DNA of 64,000 nt, taken from positions 13,940-77,939 of the forward strand of contig CAZGKX010000002.1 of the NCBI GenBank assembly GCA_964525945.1, read 5' to 3'. Origin of the DNA: CAZGKX01 sp964525945. Its GTDB lineage: Bacteria > Pseudomonadota > Gammaproteobacteria > Legionellales > Legionellaceae. The notes beneath the pieces were generated by a model, which saw only the letters and a program-made list of their open reading frames with translations, was not told where the DNA came from and ran no database searches. The position numbers and the translations under genes were made by a program. Position 1 is the first letter of the stretch, and the number at the start of each line of letters is the position of its first letter. Below, piece by piece: positions 8,917-16,856 of the stretch.

Positions 8917-9900
8917 TTATAACAATACAAATCCTGACATGGGTATTATGGGCTCAGGTATGTCAGATAAACCGCATGTTTGCTTCATCGCGATTTCTAT
9001 TTTTCGCGAAATAGCGGCTATAGGAACATCCATGACCGTGCCCTCAAAAGGATTCATGGTGTGTTGCCCCACTTTATCCAAGCAAACAAAAATCCATCCA
9101 ATGAACATACTCAAGGGCACGACAAGCCAAACCGAATCCAAATGACTCAGCGTAGCAAGCAACGAGAAAGGAAGACTCATCAAAAACACCGTGAGAAAAT
9201 ATTTATTGATGGAATGCAAATTACGCGGGTAAGGGAAGTTTTTCAGACGCAAACATTTTTCCTGCTTTTCTATGAGTTGCTGGAGAAGGCCATGAACTTG
9301 CGCGTATAAATGCTCCGGAATACGTTTATTTTTCAATAACATTTCTAGAAAATCGTTTTGCAACTCCAAACAATACAGGGGTTGTTTTTCGTTCCGCAGA
9401 AAAGCCGCGATCGCTGTTGATGATAAGTAAGGGTTGATCGCCTCTTCAATCGGAGTTGCTCGTTCAGGAATAACGTATGCAATCGTCATAAATTCGTAGG
9501 TACCAGGATCATGTAAATTTTCCCAATGTCTATCAGCACGCAGTGCATAACGCAATGCCGTTAACCACGCCATGTGGAGATTAATGATGTGCTGTTGAAG
9601 AGATTTATCGTCTAAGCCTTTAATTTGAAAACTTAACCAATAGCTTAATGATTGAAGTTGGGTGTATAACTCCAAACCCTCATTGTATCGTCCATACGCT
9701 GCGTTGTTTTTAAAGCCAATTAAGAACGCCACAGACGTTCCCATAACGGTTGAAACAAAAGGAGGGAGTTTGGTAAATAAAGCAACGTGAAAAAAATAAT
9801 AAACCACAACAGGAATGAACGAGATAAAAAAAAGAAAGCCTATTTCCCGTTTAGTCCATGTAAAATACCCTGATAATGTAAATTGTTTCCCCACATGCAT
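8917..9900 (-). CDS. Bestrophin-like anion channel family protein (UPF0187/YneE)
   Basis: A 327-residue member of the bestrophin/RFP-TM (UPF0187) family of pentameric membrane channels. The N-terminus contains SGYFTWTKREIGFLFFI, the first helices, then the family's conserved segment GTSVAFLIGFKNNAAYGRYNEG (start about residue 54). A cytoplasmic helical region follows with ALRADRHWENL. Two further helices near 215-265 (FLMSLPFSLLATL, VPLSMFIGWIFVCLD) precede the conserved PFEGTVMDVPIAAISRKIEI C-terminal segment. Ion selectivity is not predictable. It is a single gene with nothing related beside it. Confidence 0.85.
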   Translation of the reverse strand: MHVGKQFTLSGYFTWTKREIGFLFFISFIPVVVYYFFHVALFTKLPPFVSTVMGTSVAFLIGFKNNAAYGRYNEGLELYTQLQSLSYWLSFQIKGLDDKSLQQHIINLHMAWLTALRYALRADRHWENLHDPGTYEFMTIAYVIPERATPIEEAINPYLSSTAIAAFLRNEKQPLYCLELQNDFLEMLLKNKRIPEHLYAQVHGLLQQLIEKQEKCLRLKNFPYPRNLHSINKYFLTVFLMSLPFSLLATLSHLDSVWLVVPLSMFIGWIFVCLDKVGQHTMNPFEGTVMDVPIAAISRKIEIAMKQTCGLSDIPEPIIPMSGFVLL

Positions 9901-10069
9901 TGTTCACCTGAATCGTCAATTATACGTTTACAGCTTCACCAAAATTATACAAAACGGCCTAAGGACGTGCGGGATATAAACAATCATGGTAGCATTATAA
10001 ACACCATGAATAAAAGAATTTTTTGCATGAACGCAGGCTAAAACCCGCACTGTGAAATTTTACATATAG

Positions 10070-10084
10070 CCCCGCGTACCGGGG
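10070..10084. repeat. CCCCG-loop-CGGGG hairpin, copy 1
   Basis: Five-bp stem CCCCG/CGGGG with a 5-base loop, followed by GATTGAA. Similar hairpins lie at 37699-37713 and, followed by GATTCATT, at 51846-51865. They look like members of a short palindromic repeat family; no function can be assigned. Confidence 0.45.
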
Positions 10085-10164
10085 ATTGAACAATCATCAG
10101 CGCTCTCAATTGGTTAGTAAAATATCAGTGAAAAAAAGACTCTGTTTTCAACGGGTTTAAGGGT

Positions 10165-10208
10165 CTATGCACAACATTATCCACAGATTTTGTGGATAAT
10201 GTTGATAA
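10165..10208. promoter_or_regulatory. Cluster of DnaA-box sequences
   Basis: Two perfect consensus DnaA boxes face each other: TTATCCACA at 10177-10185 and its reverse complement TGTGGATAA at 10191-10199, five bases apart. A third, one-mismatch box in reverse (TGTTGATAA) follows at 10200-10208, and a weak box (CTATGCACA) precedes at 10165-10173. Such spacing would allow cooperative DnaA binding. No dnaA, dnaN or gidA gene is nearby, so an origin is not demonstrated; a DnaA-controlled promoter for tag or a titration site are alternatives. Confidence 0.6.
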
Positions 10209-10256
10209 CCTTCCATGATGAACAAAAAATATTTTTTACACCAAAAGGAAATTTCC

Positions 10257-10838
10257 ATGAAACGTTGCCCGTGGGTCGGAACAAACAAACCTCATTATGA
10301 ACAGTACCATGATTTAGAGTGGGGTATTCCGGTGCACTCTGATCAGAAACATTTTGAAATGCTGCTATTGGAAGGAGCTCAAGCAGGGCTCAATTGGGAA
10401 ACAATTTTAAAACGACGCGAAGCGTATCGTCTAGCCTTCAAACAATTTGACCCGCATGCTGTCGCTTCTATGACAGATGCTGATCTGGAAAAATTGCTCA
10501 GTGATTCCAGCATAATCCGCAATCGTTTAAAAATATTTTCTGCCCGTAAAAATGCCCAGGCTTTCATAAAAATACAACAAGAGTTTGGTTCATTTGATCA
10601 TTATGTATGGCGTTTTGTGCAAGGTCACCCCAAAATCAATCGTCCTAAAACGTTGCAAGACATTCCTACCCATACGCCCGAATCAGATGCATTGGCCAAA
10701 GATTTAAAAAAAAGAGGCATGAATTTTGTGGGTTCAATCATCATTTACGCCTATATGCAAGCAGTGGGTCTGGTCAATGACCATATTGCAACATGCCACA
10801 AGTACCCATCGCTCAATGAACCGGTTTCATTAACGTGA
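10257..10838 (+). CDS. tag: DNA-3-methyladenine glycosylase I
   Basis: Tag, 193 residues, removes 3-methyladenine from alkylated DNA in base excision repair. The N-terminal MKRCPWVG and YHDLEWGIPVH, together with the C-terminal DHIATCHKYP, supply the structural zinc ligands (Cys and His at each end). The catalytic Glu lies in LEGAQAGLNWETIL, the base-binding pocket segment. I chose the ATG at 10257 because AAAAGGAA sits 6-7 bases upstream and the family begins MxRCxW; an upstream in-frame ATG at 10218 would add 13 residues without homology. Length is normal (E. coli 187). Confidence 0.95.
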   Translation: MKRCPWVGTNKPHYEQYHDLEWGIPVHSDQKHFEMLLLEGAQAGLNWETILKRREAYRLAFKQFDPHAVASMTDADLEKLLSDSSIIRNRLKIFSARKNAQAFIKIQQEFGSFDHYVWRFVQGHPKINRPKTLQDIPTHTPESDALAKDLKKRGMNFVGSIIIYAYMQAVGLVNDHIATCHKYPSLNEPVSLT

Positions 10839-11003
10839 AACTTGACCTGAAATCTGGCGTCGTGGAAAAAAATACCATCAAACTTTGCGCCCCAAAATTT
10901 TTATTTTGCTCATGCACAACATATCGATTCTAATCTTGACTAGTGAATATATTTTGGACAATATAAAGTCAATTAAATATGCAATTTCAGATTGGAGCAA
11001 TGA

Positions 11004-11303
11004 ATGCCTTCGAGTGATTGGTGGGTCTATATGTTGTTGTGTGAAAACAACACTTACTACACAGGTTATACAAACAATCTTACCAAACGTTATCAAGCTC
11101 ATCTTGCGGGCAAAGGAAGCAAATACACGCGAAGCTTCAAACCCATTTCGATCGCAAAATCATGGAAAATACCCGGTGGAAAATGCGATGCAATGAAAGC
11201 TGAACGAAGCATTAAAAAATTAACACGGCAAGAAAAAGAAAAAATTGTTCATGCAGATCATGATCAATGGCTCCTGCACTTCACAAGTGAAAATTTACCA
11301 TGA
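11004..11303 (+). CDS. GIY-YIG nuclease superfamily protein (YhbQ-like)
   Basis: A 99-residue single-domain GIY-YIG protein of the UPF0213/YhbQ group, small nucleases of uncertain biological role. The family motif is split as WVYMLLC (strand one) and YTGYTNNLTKRYQAH, giving the two tyrosines and the catalytic arginine; KAERSIKKLTRQEKEKIV near residue 70 carries the conserved metal-binding glutamate. YhbQ itself has been shown to cleave DNA. The ATG at 11004 follows TTGGAGCA. It has its own upstream region of 165 bases after tag and probably its own promoter. Confidence 0.9.
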   Translation: MPSSDWWVYMLLCENNTYYTGYTNNLTKRYQAHLAGKGSKYTRSFKPISIAKSWKIPGGKCDAMKAERSIKKLTRQEKEKIVHADHDQWLLHFTSENLP

Positions 11304-11478
11304 AGGTGTAACAGGTGCCCCGAAAACTCACAACGCACTGTTGACTTTTATCCTTTCTTTGCCACATTATTGAATAAGGTTTCACCAACATTGCCCTGCA
11401 AGCAACAAATGGTATACCGTTCTATATGGCATGACATTTCAGCTATATCCTCTGCTCAAAAAAACCAAGGAGAATACA

Positions 11479-11754
11479 ATGAAAAAAAAGGAACTGATTG
11501 ATGCGATCAGCAAAACTGCCGGATTGGGGAAAAAAGATGCGGAAAATGCGTTGCATGCAGTCATTAGCTCAATCACTGATTTACTGGCCAAAGGCGATTC
11601 GATTATTTTACCCGGATTTGCAAGCATATCCGTAAAGAAACGCGCCGCCAGAACCGGTCGCAATCCATCAACAGGACAACCATTGAACATCCCTGCCAGC
11701 AATATAGTTAGTTTCAAAGCTGGATCCAAATTAAAAGAAGCAATTAACGAATAA
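11479..11754 (+). CDS. HU-family DNA-binding protein
   Basis: A 91-residue HU/IHF-type histone-like protein that bends DNA as a dimer. The N-terminal helical part MKKKELIDAISKTAGLGKK and the beta-arm GFASISVKKRAARTGRNPSTG (with the tip NPSTGQPLNIPAS) match HU closely. A strong ribosome-binding site, AAGGAG, 8 bases before the ATG at 11479 decides the start; the frame is open further upstream but without homology. It is a single gene; a GC-containing hairpin follows at 11769-11803. Confidence 0.95.
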   Translation: MKKKELIDAISKTAGLGKKDAENALHAVISSITDLLAKGDSIILPGFASISVKKRAARTGRNPSTGQPLNIPASNIVSFKAGSKLKEAINE

Positions 11755-11768
11755 CTCATCTGAACATG

Positions 11769-11803
11769 GAGGGTGAAACCGGATAGTCTAGGCCTCTCGC
11801 CCT
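11769..11803 (+). terminator. Possible terminator after the HU gene
   Basis: GAGGGTGA pairs with TCGCCCTC (8 bp, one G-T pair) around a 20-base loop; a run of T follows about 15 bases later. The long loop and distant T-tract make this only a moderate candidate. It also faces the end of the convergent deaminase-like gene. Confidence 0.35.
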
Positions 11804-11823
11804 CGTTCCTCAATATTATTTTT

Positions 11824-13470
11824 TTAGGAAAAACCATTTATGGCAGATGAGACAAGGCATTCGTCGCGCGCCGCGTCCTCGAAAAAAAGATCCTCGGGAG
11901 CAGTTACTCCAGGAAAAAGACGACGCCCATCCTCAGTAAAACCAATCGACTGACCCACCACAGGCATTGCGGAAAAAAATCCAAACCCATCCCCCACAGG
12001 AAAATCAATCGACTTGCTCGCTAAAGGCGGAGCATCAATGCTGATTGCATTTTTTTGTTCATTGGTATCAGGTGCTCCCGGAGAGAAAAATGGACTGGAA
12101 ACTGCTGCAGTGGGAGATTTAAGTTTTGTTGGGGTGGTGGGAGCTGGAGAGACTGTTTTGCTCAACAAATCGACAGTCGATTCATACAAAACATTATGCG
12201 TCCCTCTTGTTTGTAAATTCGCATAACGACGAATAACACTGTCACATGTTTTGCAACACAATTTTGAAATTCCCAACCGAATTTTATCATCCTCAGTGCC
12301 ATGTAAATTGATAAAATAAGCATTTAATAAATAGTAGATAATAAGCTGTTCTGCATGAAAATGCTTGACCAAAACAGACGTTGGAAATCCAGAAAAGGGA
12401 TAAAAGACCGTTTTCATGAGGTCCGAGGTTATCTCAAAAGAAGTCATCCCTGCGGCCGTTTCAGATGGATCATTCACATTTTTTTTGCCTTCAGGCAATA
12501 AAATATCATAACTGGTTTCGTGCAAAATGGCATTGCACTCACTTTCTGAAAAATAATCCGCGGCACCGAAGTGCTCTGATGCAGGCTCTCTACCGGGAAT
12601 GGTTGCTCGAGCCAATTTGACCATGGCCTGGCTTAACAAATCTCTGTTTTGAAAGGTGCCGCCAGTATCAATCAACTCATCCAGATGAATTTCAACCAAT
12701 TCCGAAAACACAGTGTCATTGATTAAAATACCTTGATTTTCAAGAAGAGTGTTTAGAAATTTGCGAATAATCGCCAATTTTTTCATTAAGATCATGGCCA
12801 ACTCAGACGAACTCGCTTCACCGCCGGAATTGGCTGCAATAAGCAGTTTCCCATACACTATCGTTACCGCAGAACAAACAGAAAAACTTTTTTTCATGCT
12901 TAATAATCGCGCTAAACTGTCGTAACGACGCTGTAAACGTTCATCGGTGTAATGTTGTCGATAATCCACAGGCATGCAATCATTGATTTTTTCAACCACC
13001 ATGTCGTTGAGTACGGCAAAACAGTTATCCTGCTCCTCATCCGAAAACAACAGCAACGCAAGATCTGCATGATTTTGTGCTTGATCTGTTGTTATTTGTG
13101 CAAATATTGCGTCTAACAATTGTGGGGTAAAATTGCTTAAGCCATTGCAGTATTGGTCAACAAGAGCTTCTTTTGCAAATTTTGTAATGTTTGCAGTATG
13201 GATCACATAAGCCGATTTTTGAATGAAAGCCGTTATATGGTCATTAGACGTTATGAGGGTATTCGCAATAGACAAAGCAACTTCTCGTCCTTTAAGTATT
13301 TTTTTAAAGTTCATGCCTATTTGTTTGGTTATCTCCGCACCTAATCGTTTACTGACCCGTTTGGAAATAGGATGCGTTAACTCTAGATATTGGGTTGAAA
13401 GCAATTGCTCTGTTGCGTAATAACTGCTGTTGGGCGTTGAAGTTTCGGTTTTTTTATGGCGTTTAAACAT
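11824..13470 (-). CDS. Large unknown protein with a putative zinc deaminase domain
   Basis: A 548-residue protein with no overall match I recognise, but with the hallmarks of the cytidine-deaminase fold. Residues 205-216 (VYGKLLIAANSG) look like the first strand pair. HAE at 372-374 opens the catalytic helix (FHAEQLIIYYLL). LGISKLCCKTC at 399-409 supplies the CxxC zinc ligands, and RGTHNVLY (422-429) follows. The HAE, then GxSK-xC-xxC, then RGTH pattern is that of the OTT_1508-like/toxin deaminases known from Orientia and fungi. From about 440 the chain is Pro/Ser/Thr-rich and probably disordered, ending in an acidic tail. The ATG at 13470 follows AAGGAATTAATCCTC; a TTG 48 bases upstream is less likely. 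Substrate (nucleic acid or nucleotide) and secretion are unknown. It sits where pilY1 would be expected after pilX. Confidence 0.7.
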   Translation of the reverse strand: MFKRHKKTETSTPNSSYYATEQLLSTQYLELTHPISKRVSKRLGAEITKQIGMNFKKILKGREVALSIANTLITSNDHITAFIQKSAYVIHTANITKFAKEALVDQYCNGLSNFTPQLLDAIFAQITTDQAQNHADLALLLFSDEEQDNCFAVLNDMVVEKINDCMPVDYRQHYTDERLQRRYDSLARLLSMKKSFSVCSAVTIVYGKLLIAANSGGEASSSELAMILMKKLAIIRKFLNTLLENQGILINDTVFSELVEIHLDELIDTGGTFQNRDLLSQAMVKLARATIPGREPASEHFGAADYFSESECNAILHETSYDILLPEGKKNVNDPSETAAGMTSFEITSDLMKTVFYPFSGFPTSVLVKHFHAEQLIIYYLLNAYFINLHGTEDDKIRLGISKLCCKTCDSVIRRYANLQTRGTHNVLYESTVDLLSKTVSPAPTTPTKLKSPTAAVSSPFFSPGAPDTNEQKNAISIDAPPLASKSIDFPVGDGFGFFSAMPVVGQSIGFTEDGRRLFPGVTAPEDLFFEDAARDECLVSSAINGFS

Positions 13471-13579
13471 GAGGATTAATTCCTTGCTCAAGATGGACTG
13501 AGCAATATTTAAGTTCAATTACAAGATAGTGTGTCAATTAATTATACGTTGATTGCATGCGTACAGCAACACAGTTTGA

Positions 13580-14077
13580 TTAAGAAGCCATATGCCAACT
13601 GATCAAACCCGCATTAATTTTATGTTGATGTGAAAATTCACACGCTAAGCCAGGTCTTGCCTTAGCCGTTCTTATTTGAAGTACAATTTCAGGCGGAGTG
13701 GTTGAGGAAATGGTAACCAACCAATGATGGCTCCCGTAAATTCGGTGGGACGACGGTATAATCAAGCATGGGTAGCTCCCGAGATCGCTGACAATGTAAT
13801 GATAACGTTGTCGATTAAATTCAATAACGCATCCGTGCTTTGATTTCACCCACGCCGACAACTGATGAAAATCAGTGGTATTTTTCCAGCACTCCGTGTT
13901 GCTTAGCACAATTTGTTGCGCAACAAACTCCAATTGATAAAGGGATTGCTCAAATGTCAAAAAACCGTCTTGTATTTTTAAATCCATTCGCACACTTTGC
14001 ATGAGCGATAAAACCAGCATGGTCATGACCATCAGCATCCCCATGGCCATGATTAAAATAAATCCTTGTTGTTTCAT
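13580..14077 (-). CDS. pilX: PilX-like minor pilin assembly protein
   Basis: A 165-residue PilX-type protein. The N-terminus MKQQGFILIMAMGMLMVMTMLVLSL is the short basic stretch and long hydrophobic helix of the PilX N-terminal domain; the glycine-phenylalanine pair before the helix is the prepilin-peptidase site. The C-terminal part, with several Cys, is poorly conserved, as usual. It is the last of three co-directional, overlapping minor-pilin genes (4-base overlap with pilW). Minor pilins form the initiating tip of type IV pili. No pilY1 or pilE follows; the next gene is the deaminase-like gene. The family call rests on N-terminus and context. Confidence 0.75.
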   Translation of the reverse strand: MKQQGFILIMAMGMLMVMTMLVLSLMQSVRMDLKIQDGFLTFEQSLYQLEFVAQQIVLSNTECWKNTTDFHQLSAWVKSKHGCVIEFNRQRYHYIVSDLGSYPCLIIPSSHRIYGSHHWLVTISSTTPPEIVLQIRTAKARPGLACEFSHQHKINAGLISWHMAS

Positions 14078-14808
14078 AACGTCCGTACCATGGCAGCAAC
14101 CTCCATTTCTTGATCATCCATCAGCTGCAAATGCACGTCCAACAATGTTCCTTTTGAAAGATGAGAAAGCTTTATTTGCATCGCTTGCACCCATGGCGTT
14201 AATTCTTCGGCCTCAGACGCTTGAAAAAACAGCCGTCCATGCCCTGATTGATCCGGTTTAATAAAATAAATGTTTTGTTCTAAGGCACCGATATAAATGG
14301 GCGGGGAATAGTGAAACATCAATGGATTTTTTAAAAAAATTGTTTCTTTTAAACCGTTTTGATGTGTTGATTGAATAAGAGTGGTTTCAGCATGGTAACA
14401 ATCTGCAATCAATAATGTTTGTTCTCTATTTGGCAAGGGGGCATCGATTTCAAGATGGTTTTCATTCAAAACCTGCACTTCGACAAAATCAGAACTCATT
14501 CTATTTGTTTTTAATACAGAAGAATTTTCAACCGTGAGAGCAGGTAATTTCGAATAACCATAACGATGATCCACCACAATTAAATGATTCATGTTTAAAC
14601 AAGGAGTAAATCCAGCTTGCTGAACACTTGTTCGTATTAAACGAGCAACGGTTTGCAATTCGGATGATTTTTCCAACGTTTTTTGCGTCAACAAATAATG
14701 TTTTTTTATCATCTCATGGTTGTGCAACAACATGGCGATCGTAAAACTTGTTAAAACAAGCCCCATCATAATTTCCAATAAACTAACACCCGATTGTTTC
14801 ATTTTCAT
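14074..14808 (-). CDS. pilW: PilW-like minor pilin
   Basis: A 244-residue PilW-type minor pilin. MKMKQSGVSLLEIMMGLVLTSF carries the type IV prepilin cleavage site (Gly followed by VSLLE, with the conserved Glu5) and the assembly helix. RLIRTSVQQAGFTPC (about 55-70) is the PilW family motif. It is translationally coupled by 4-base overlaps to pilV upstream and pilX downstream. Expected in the inner membrane before incorporation into the pilus tip. Confidence 0.85.
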   Translation of the reverse strand: MKMKQSGVSLLEIMMGLVLTSFTIAMLLHNHEMIKKHYLLTQKTLEKSSELQTVARLIRTSVQQAGFTPCLNMNHLIVVDHRYGYSKLPALTVENSSVLKTNRMSSDFVEVQVLNENHLEIDAPLPNREQTLLIADCYHAETTLIQSTHQNGLKETIFLKNPLMFHYSPPIYIGALEQNIYFIKPDQSGHGRLFFQASEAEELTPWVQAMQIKLSHLSKGTLLDVHLQLMDDQEMEVAAMVRTL

Positions 14809-15128
14809 GGCACAAACACATTGCGTTTTAAACGATTAAGGTCGATTGCTGGCTGAGAAGGTGAATGCCACGTTAATTGCAGTTGAACTGCACGGCCATG
14901 TTGATTCACATCCAAGTGAAATGGTTGGATGGGGGTAAGGTCTGTGGCTCCTGCCATTTTACGTTCAGACAAATTGTTTAGATCATTTAAAGCCGAGGCG
15001 CGTAAATTCAAATCATTCAGCAACTGATGATTACGCCACTGCTGTTGTAGAAGGTTTAATGAAATTGTGGTGATCAGCAGCAACGATACCAATGCTTCTG
15101 TCAAAGAAAATCCCTGATTTTTTTCCAT
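14805..15128 (-). CDS. pilV: PilV-like minor pilin
   Basis: A 107-residue pilin-like protein with N-terminus MEKNQGFSLTEALVSLLLIT, a textbook prepilin leader (cleavage after Gly6) and assembly helix. It is short for PilV, so the symbol rests on position in front of pilW and pilX. I chose the ATG at 15128, six bases after AGGAA; an ATG two codons upstream abuts that site, and the further upstream open frame lacks pilin features. It opens the three-gene minor pilin operon and diverges from hisC. Confidence 0.75.
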   Translation of the reverse strand: MEKNQGFSLTEALVSLLLITTISLNLLQQQWRNHQLLNDLNLRASALNDLNNLSERKMAGATDLTPIQPFHLDVNQHGRAVQLQLTWHSPSQPAIDLNRLKRNVFVP

Positions 15129-15255
15129 ATTCATTTCCTGAGGTTGGATAAAAATGGTATCTTTTAAACCATAAAATTGCAATGCATGAATTAGCCATTC
15201 ACTTTTTATATGGGCTTGAGTAAGATGGGTGGCTTAACAACTATCGGAACTGGTT

Positions 15256-16380
15256 ATGACATTCGATTTTACCAAATTATCTCATGCAGGAATTCAATCT
15301 TTAGCGCCCTATATTCCAGGAAAATCCATTGATGAGGTCGCTCGAGAACAAGGGTTAACCGATATCATTAAATTGGCCAGCAATGAAAACCCTTTGGGTT
15401 GCAGTCCCCATGTTTTAAGAGCGTTGAGTGAACTGACTTCGCAACAAATTGCCCTTTATCCAACGTCCATCAACCACCCTTTGCGTAAAAAACTTGCTGA
15501 TAAATTAAGCATCAATTCAGAAATGCTAACGCTAAGCAATGGTTCTGATTTACTGTTTTGTTTATTGCTCACGTGTTTTGCCTTGCATGACAATAAACAT
15601 ATATTAACCCACGATTATGCCTTTATTTCGTATAGCATTCAGGCCAAAACGTTGAATATTCCGGTGGTTAGTACACCTGTTCATGCCGATTGGCAAGTTG
15701 ATATAGACGCCATGATCCATGCCTGCAACGAAAAAACTGCGCTTATTTTTCTGGCTAATCCCAACAACCCAACGGGGGTATTGATTCCAGCCACTGAAAT
15801 CGAACGCCTTTTAGAAAATATTCCGAAAAACACTTTATTGGTGCTTGATGAAGCCTATCATGAATACGCCGAGTCTATTTCCAAGTCCAACAGTCTTGCT
15901 TTGTTGGACAAATACCCTAATTTAGTCATTACGCGAACTTTTTCAAAAGCTTATGCACTGGCAGGATTACGTTTAGGATATGCCATATCCCATCCACAAA
16001 TTACGTCTTTGCTTTACCGCTTGCAGCTCCCCTTTGCCGTTAATCAAGCCGCGATGGTCGCAGCAAGTGCGGCCTTGGATGATCATGCTTTTTTAGAAAA
16101 AAGCTTAGACATCACAGCCCGAGGCCTTCGGCAAATGGAGCAAGGCTTGGCGACATTAAAAATTTCAAGTTTGCCCACCGCTGCCAATTTTTTGATGATT
16201 GATTGTAAAATGGATTCAGAACAACTCTATCAACGGTTGCAACAGCATGGCATTATTGTGCGTCCGTTGCATCCGTACGGATTAAACAATTATTTACGCG
16301 TTACTATAGGAACCGAACAGCAGAACAATAAATTTCTAGAAAAATTTGCGCTATGCTTGAAAGCAATAGCGTCTTCATAA
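15256..16380 (+). CDS. hisC: Histidinol-phosphate aminotransferase
   Basis: HisC-type class II PLP aminotransferase, 374 residues, transferring an amino group between glutamate and imidazole acetol phosphate in histidine synthesis. Motifs: IIKLASNENPLG at the N-terminus, LANPNNPTGVL, VLDEAYHEYAE, and the PLP-lysine segment TRTFSKAYALAGLRLGYA. No other his gene is in the window. The gene is followed 25 bases later by phhB, a pterin recycling gene for phenylalanine hydroxylase. HisC paralogues of this type can act on aromatic amino acids, so a role in phenylalanine/tyrosine metabolism is possible. Confidence 0.9.
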   Translation: MTFDFTKLSHAGIQSLAPYIPGKSIDEVAREQGLTDIIKLASNENPLGCSPHVLRALSELTSQQIALYPTSINHPLRKKLADKLSINSEMLTLSNGSDLLFCLLLTCFALHDNKHILTHDYAFISYSIQAKTLNIPVVSTPVHADWQVDIDAMIHACNEKTALIFLANPNNPTGVLIPATEIERLLENIPKNTLLVLDEAYHEYAESISKSNSLALLDKYPNLVITRTFSKAYALAGLRLGYAISHPQITSLLYRLQLPFAVNQAAMVAASAALDDHAFLEKSLDITARGLRQMEQGLATLKISSLPTAANFLMIDCKMDSEQLYQRLQQHGIIVRPLHPYGLNNYLRVTIGTEQQNNKFLEKFALCLKAIASS

Positions 16381-16405
16381 CTGCATTCTCAAAAAGGAAT
16401 TAACG

Positions 16406-16744
16406 ATGAATATTGATCTAAGCACAAAACATTGCGAATCATGTGAAGGAATTGGAGCGGCTTTAAAACCCGAGCAAATCATCAACCTGATGCCCCAGCT
16501 GGATGAAGGTTGGGCTGTATCAAAAAATAGCGATGAAATCAAAAAATCATTTTCATTTCATAATTTTTACGAAACCATGGCATTCGTAAACGCATTGGCA
16601 TGGATAGCGAATGTCGAAAATCACCACCCTGATCTCGAGGTTGGCTATAATTACTGCCACGTGCGATTTTCAACCCACGCTTTAAAAGGTTTGTCGCACA
16701 ATGATTTTATTTGTGCCGCAAAAGTCGATAAATTAACTGCCTAA
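16406..16744 (+). CDS. phhB: 4a-hydroxytetrahydrobiopterin dehydratase
   Basis: PhhB (pterin-4a-carbinolamine dehydratase), 112 residues, regenerates the pterin cofactor of phenylalanine hydroxylase. The catalytic signature IANVENHHPDLEVGYNYCHVRF (residues about 67-88, with the HH pair and the conserved Asp) is complete, followed by THALKGLSHNDFICA. AAAAAGGAATTAACG in front of the ATG is a good ribosome-binding site. The phenylalanine hydroxylase gene is not here. It probably shares the hisC transcript. Confidence 0.95.
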   Translation: MNIDLSTKHCESCEGIGAALKPEQIINLMPQLDEGWAVSKNSDEIKKSFSFHNFYETMAFVNALAWIANVENHHPDLEVGYNYCHVRFSTHALKGLSHNDFICAAKVDKLTA

Positions 16745-16748
16745 CCAT

Positions 16749-16854
16749 CCGAGCCGTGACCGTAAGGGAGTGGTGCAGTTCACAACAGGGTNNNNNNNNN
16801 NTCACTCTCCTGACCCTGAAAATTTCCGCGCCCTTACGATCACGGTTCGATGAG
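16749..16854. repeat. Palindromic (MITE-like) element, interrupted by an assembly gap
   Basis: The left arm (CCGAGCCGTGACCGTAAGGG at 16749) and the right arm (CCCTTACGATCACGGTTCG, ending about 16849) are inverted repeats of each other. A run of N sits between them. The arms match those of 38309-38407, so this is a second copy of the same element, placed between phhB and the convergent secF. Confidence 0.75.
16792..16801. other. Assembly gap (10 N)
   Basis: Ten N inside the palindromic element between phhB and secF. The true distance is unknown; the hairpin or its repeated nature may have broken the assembly. Confidence 0.99.
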
Positions 16855-16856
16855 GG

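Larger units (their letters stand above)
9901..10256. other. Intergenic region with hairpin and DnaA boxes
   Basis: These 356 bases separate the divergent bestrophin-like gene and tag. Apart from the two promoters they must hold, they contain a small CCCCG/CGGGG hairpin (10070-10084) and a cluster of DnaA-box sequences (10165-10208), listed separately. An in-frame ATG at 10218 (in CCATGATGAAC) could extend tag, but the ribosome-binding site favours 10257. Confidence 0.6.

Noticed and set aside
10165..10208. Chromosome replication origin
   Set aside because: DnaA boxes are present, but there is no AT-rich unwinding tract with repeated 13-mers and no dnaA, dnaN, rpmH or gidA neighbour, so I list only the box cluster.
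10878..11102. Minus-strand 74-residue open frame between tag and the GIY-YIG gene
   Set aside because: It overlaps the GIY-YIG gene and has no ribosome-binding site or recognisable motif.
15256..16380. Start of a histidine biosynthesis operon
   Set aside because: No other his gene is adjacent; the neighbour is phhB, so the context is aromatic amino acid metabolism if anything.
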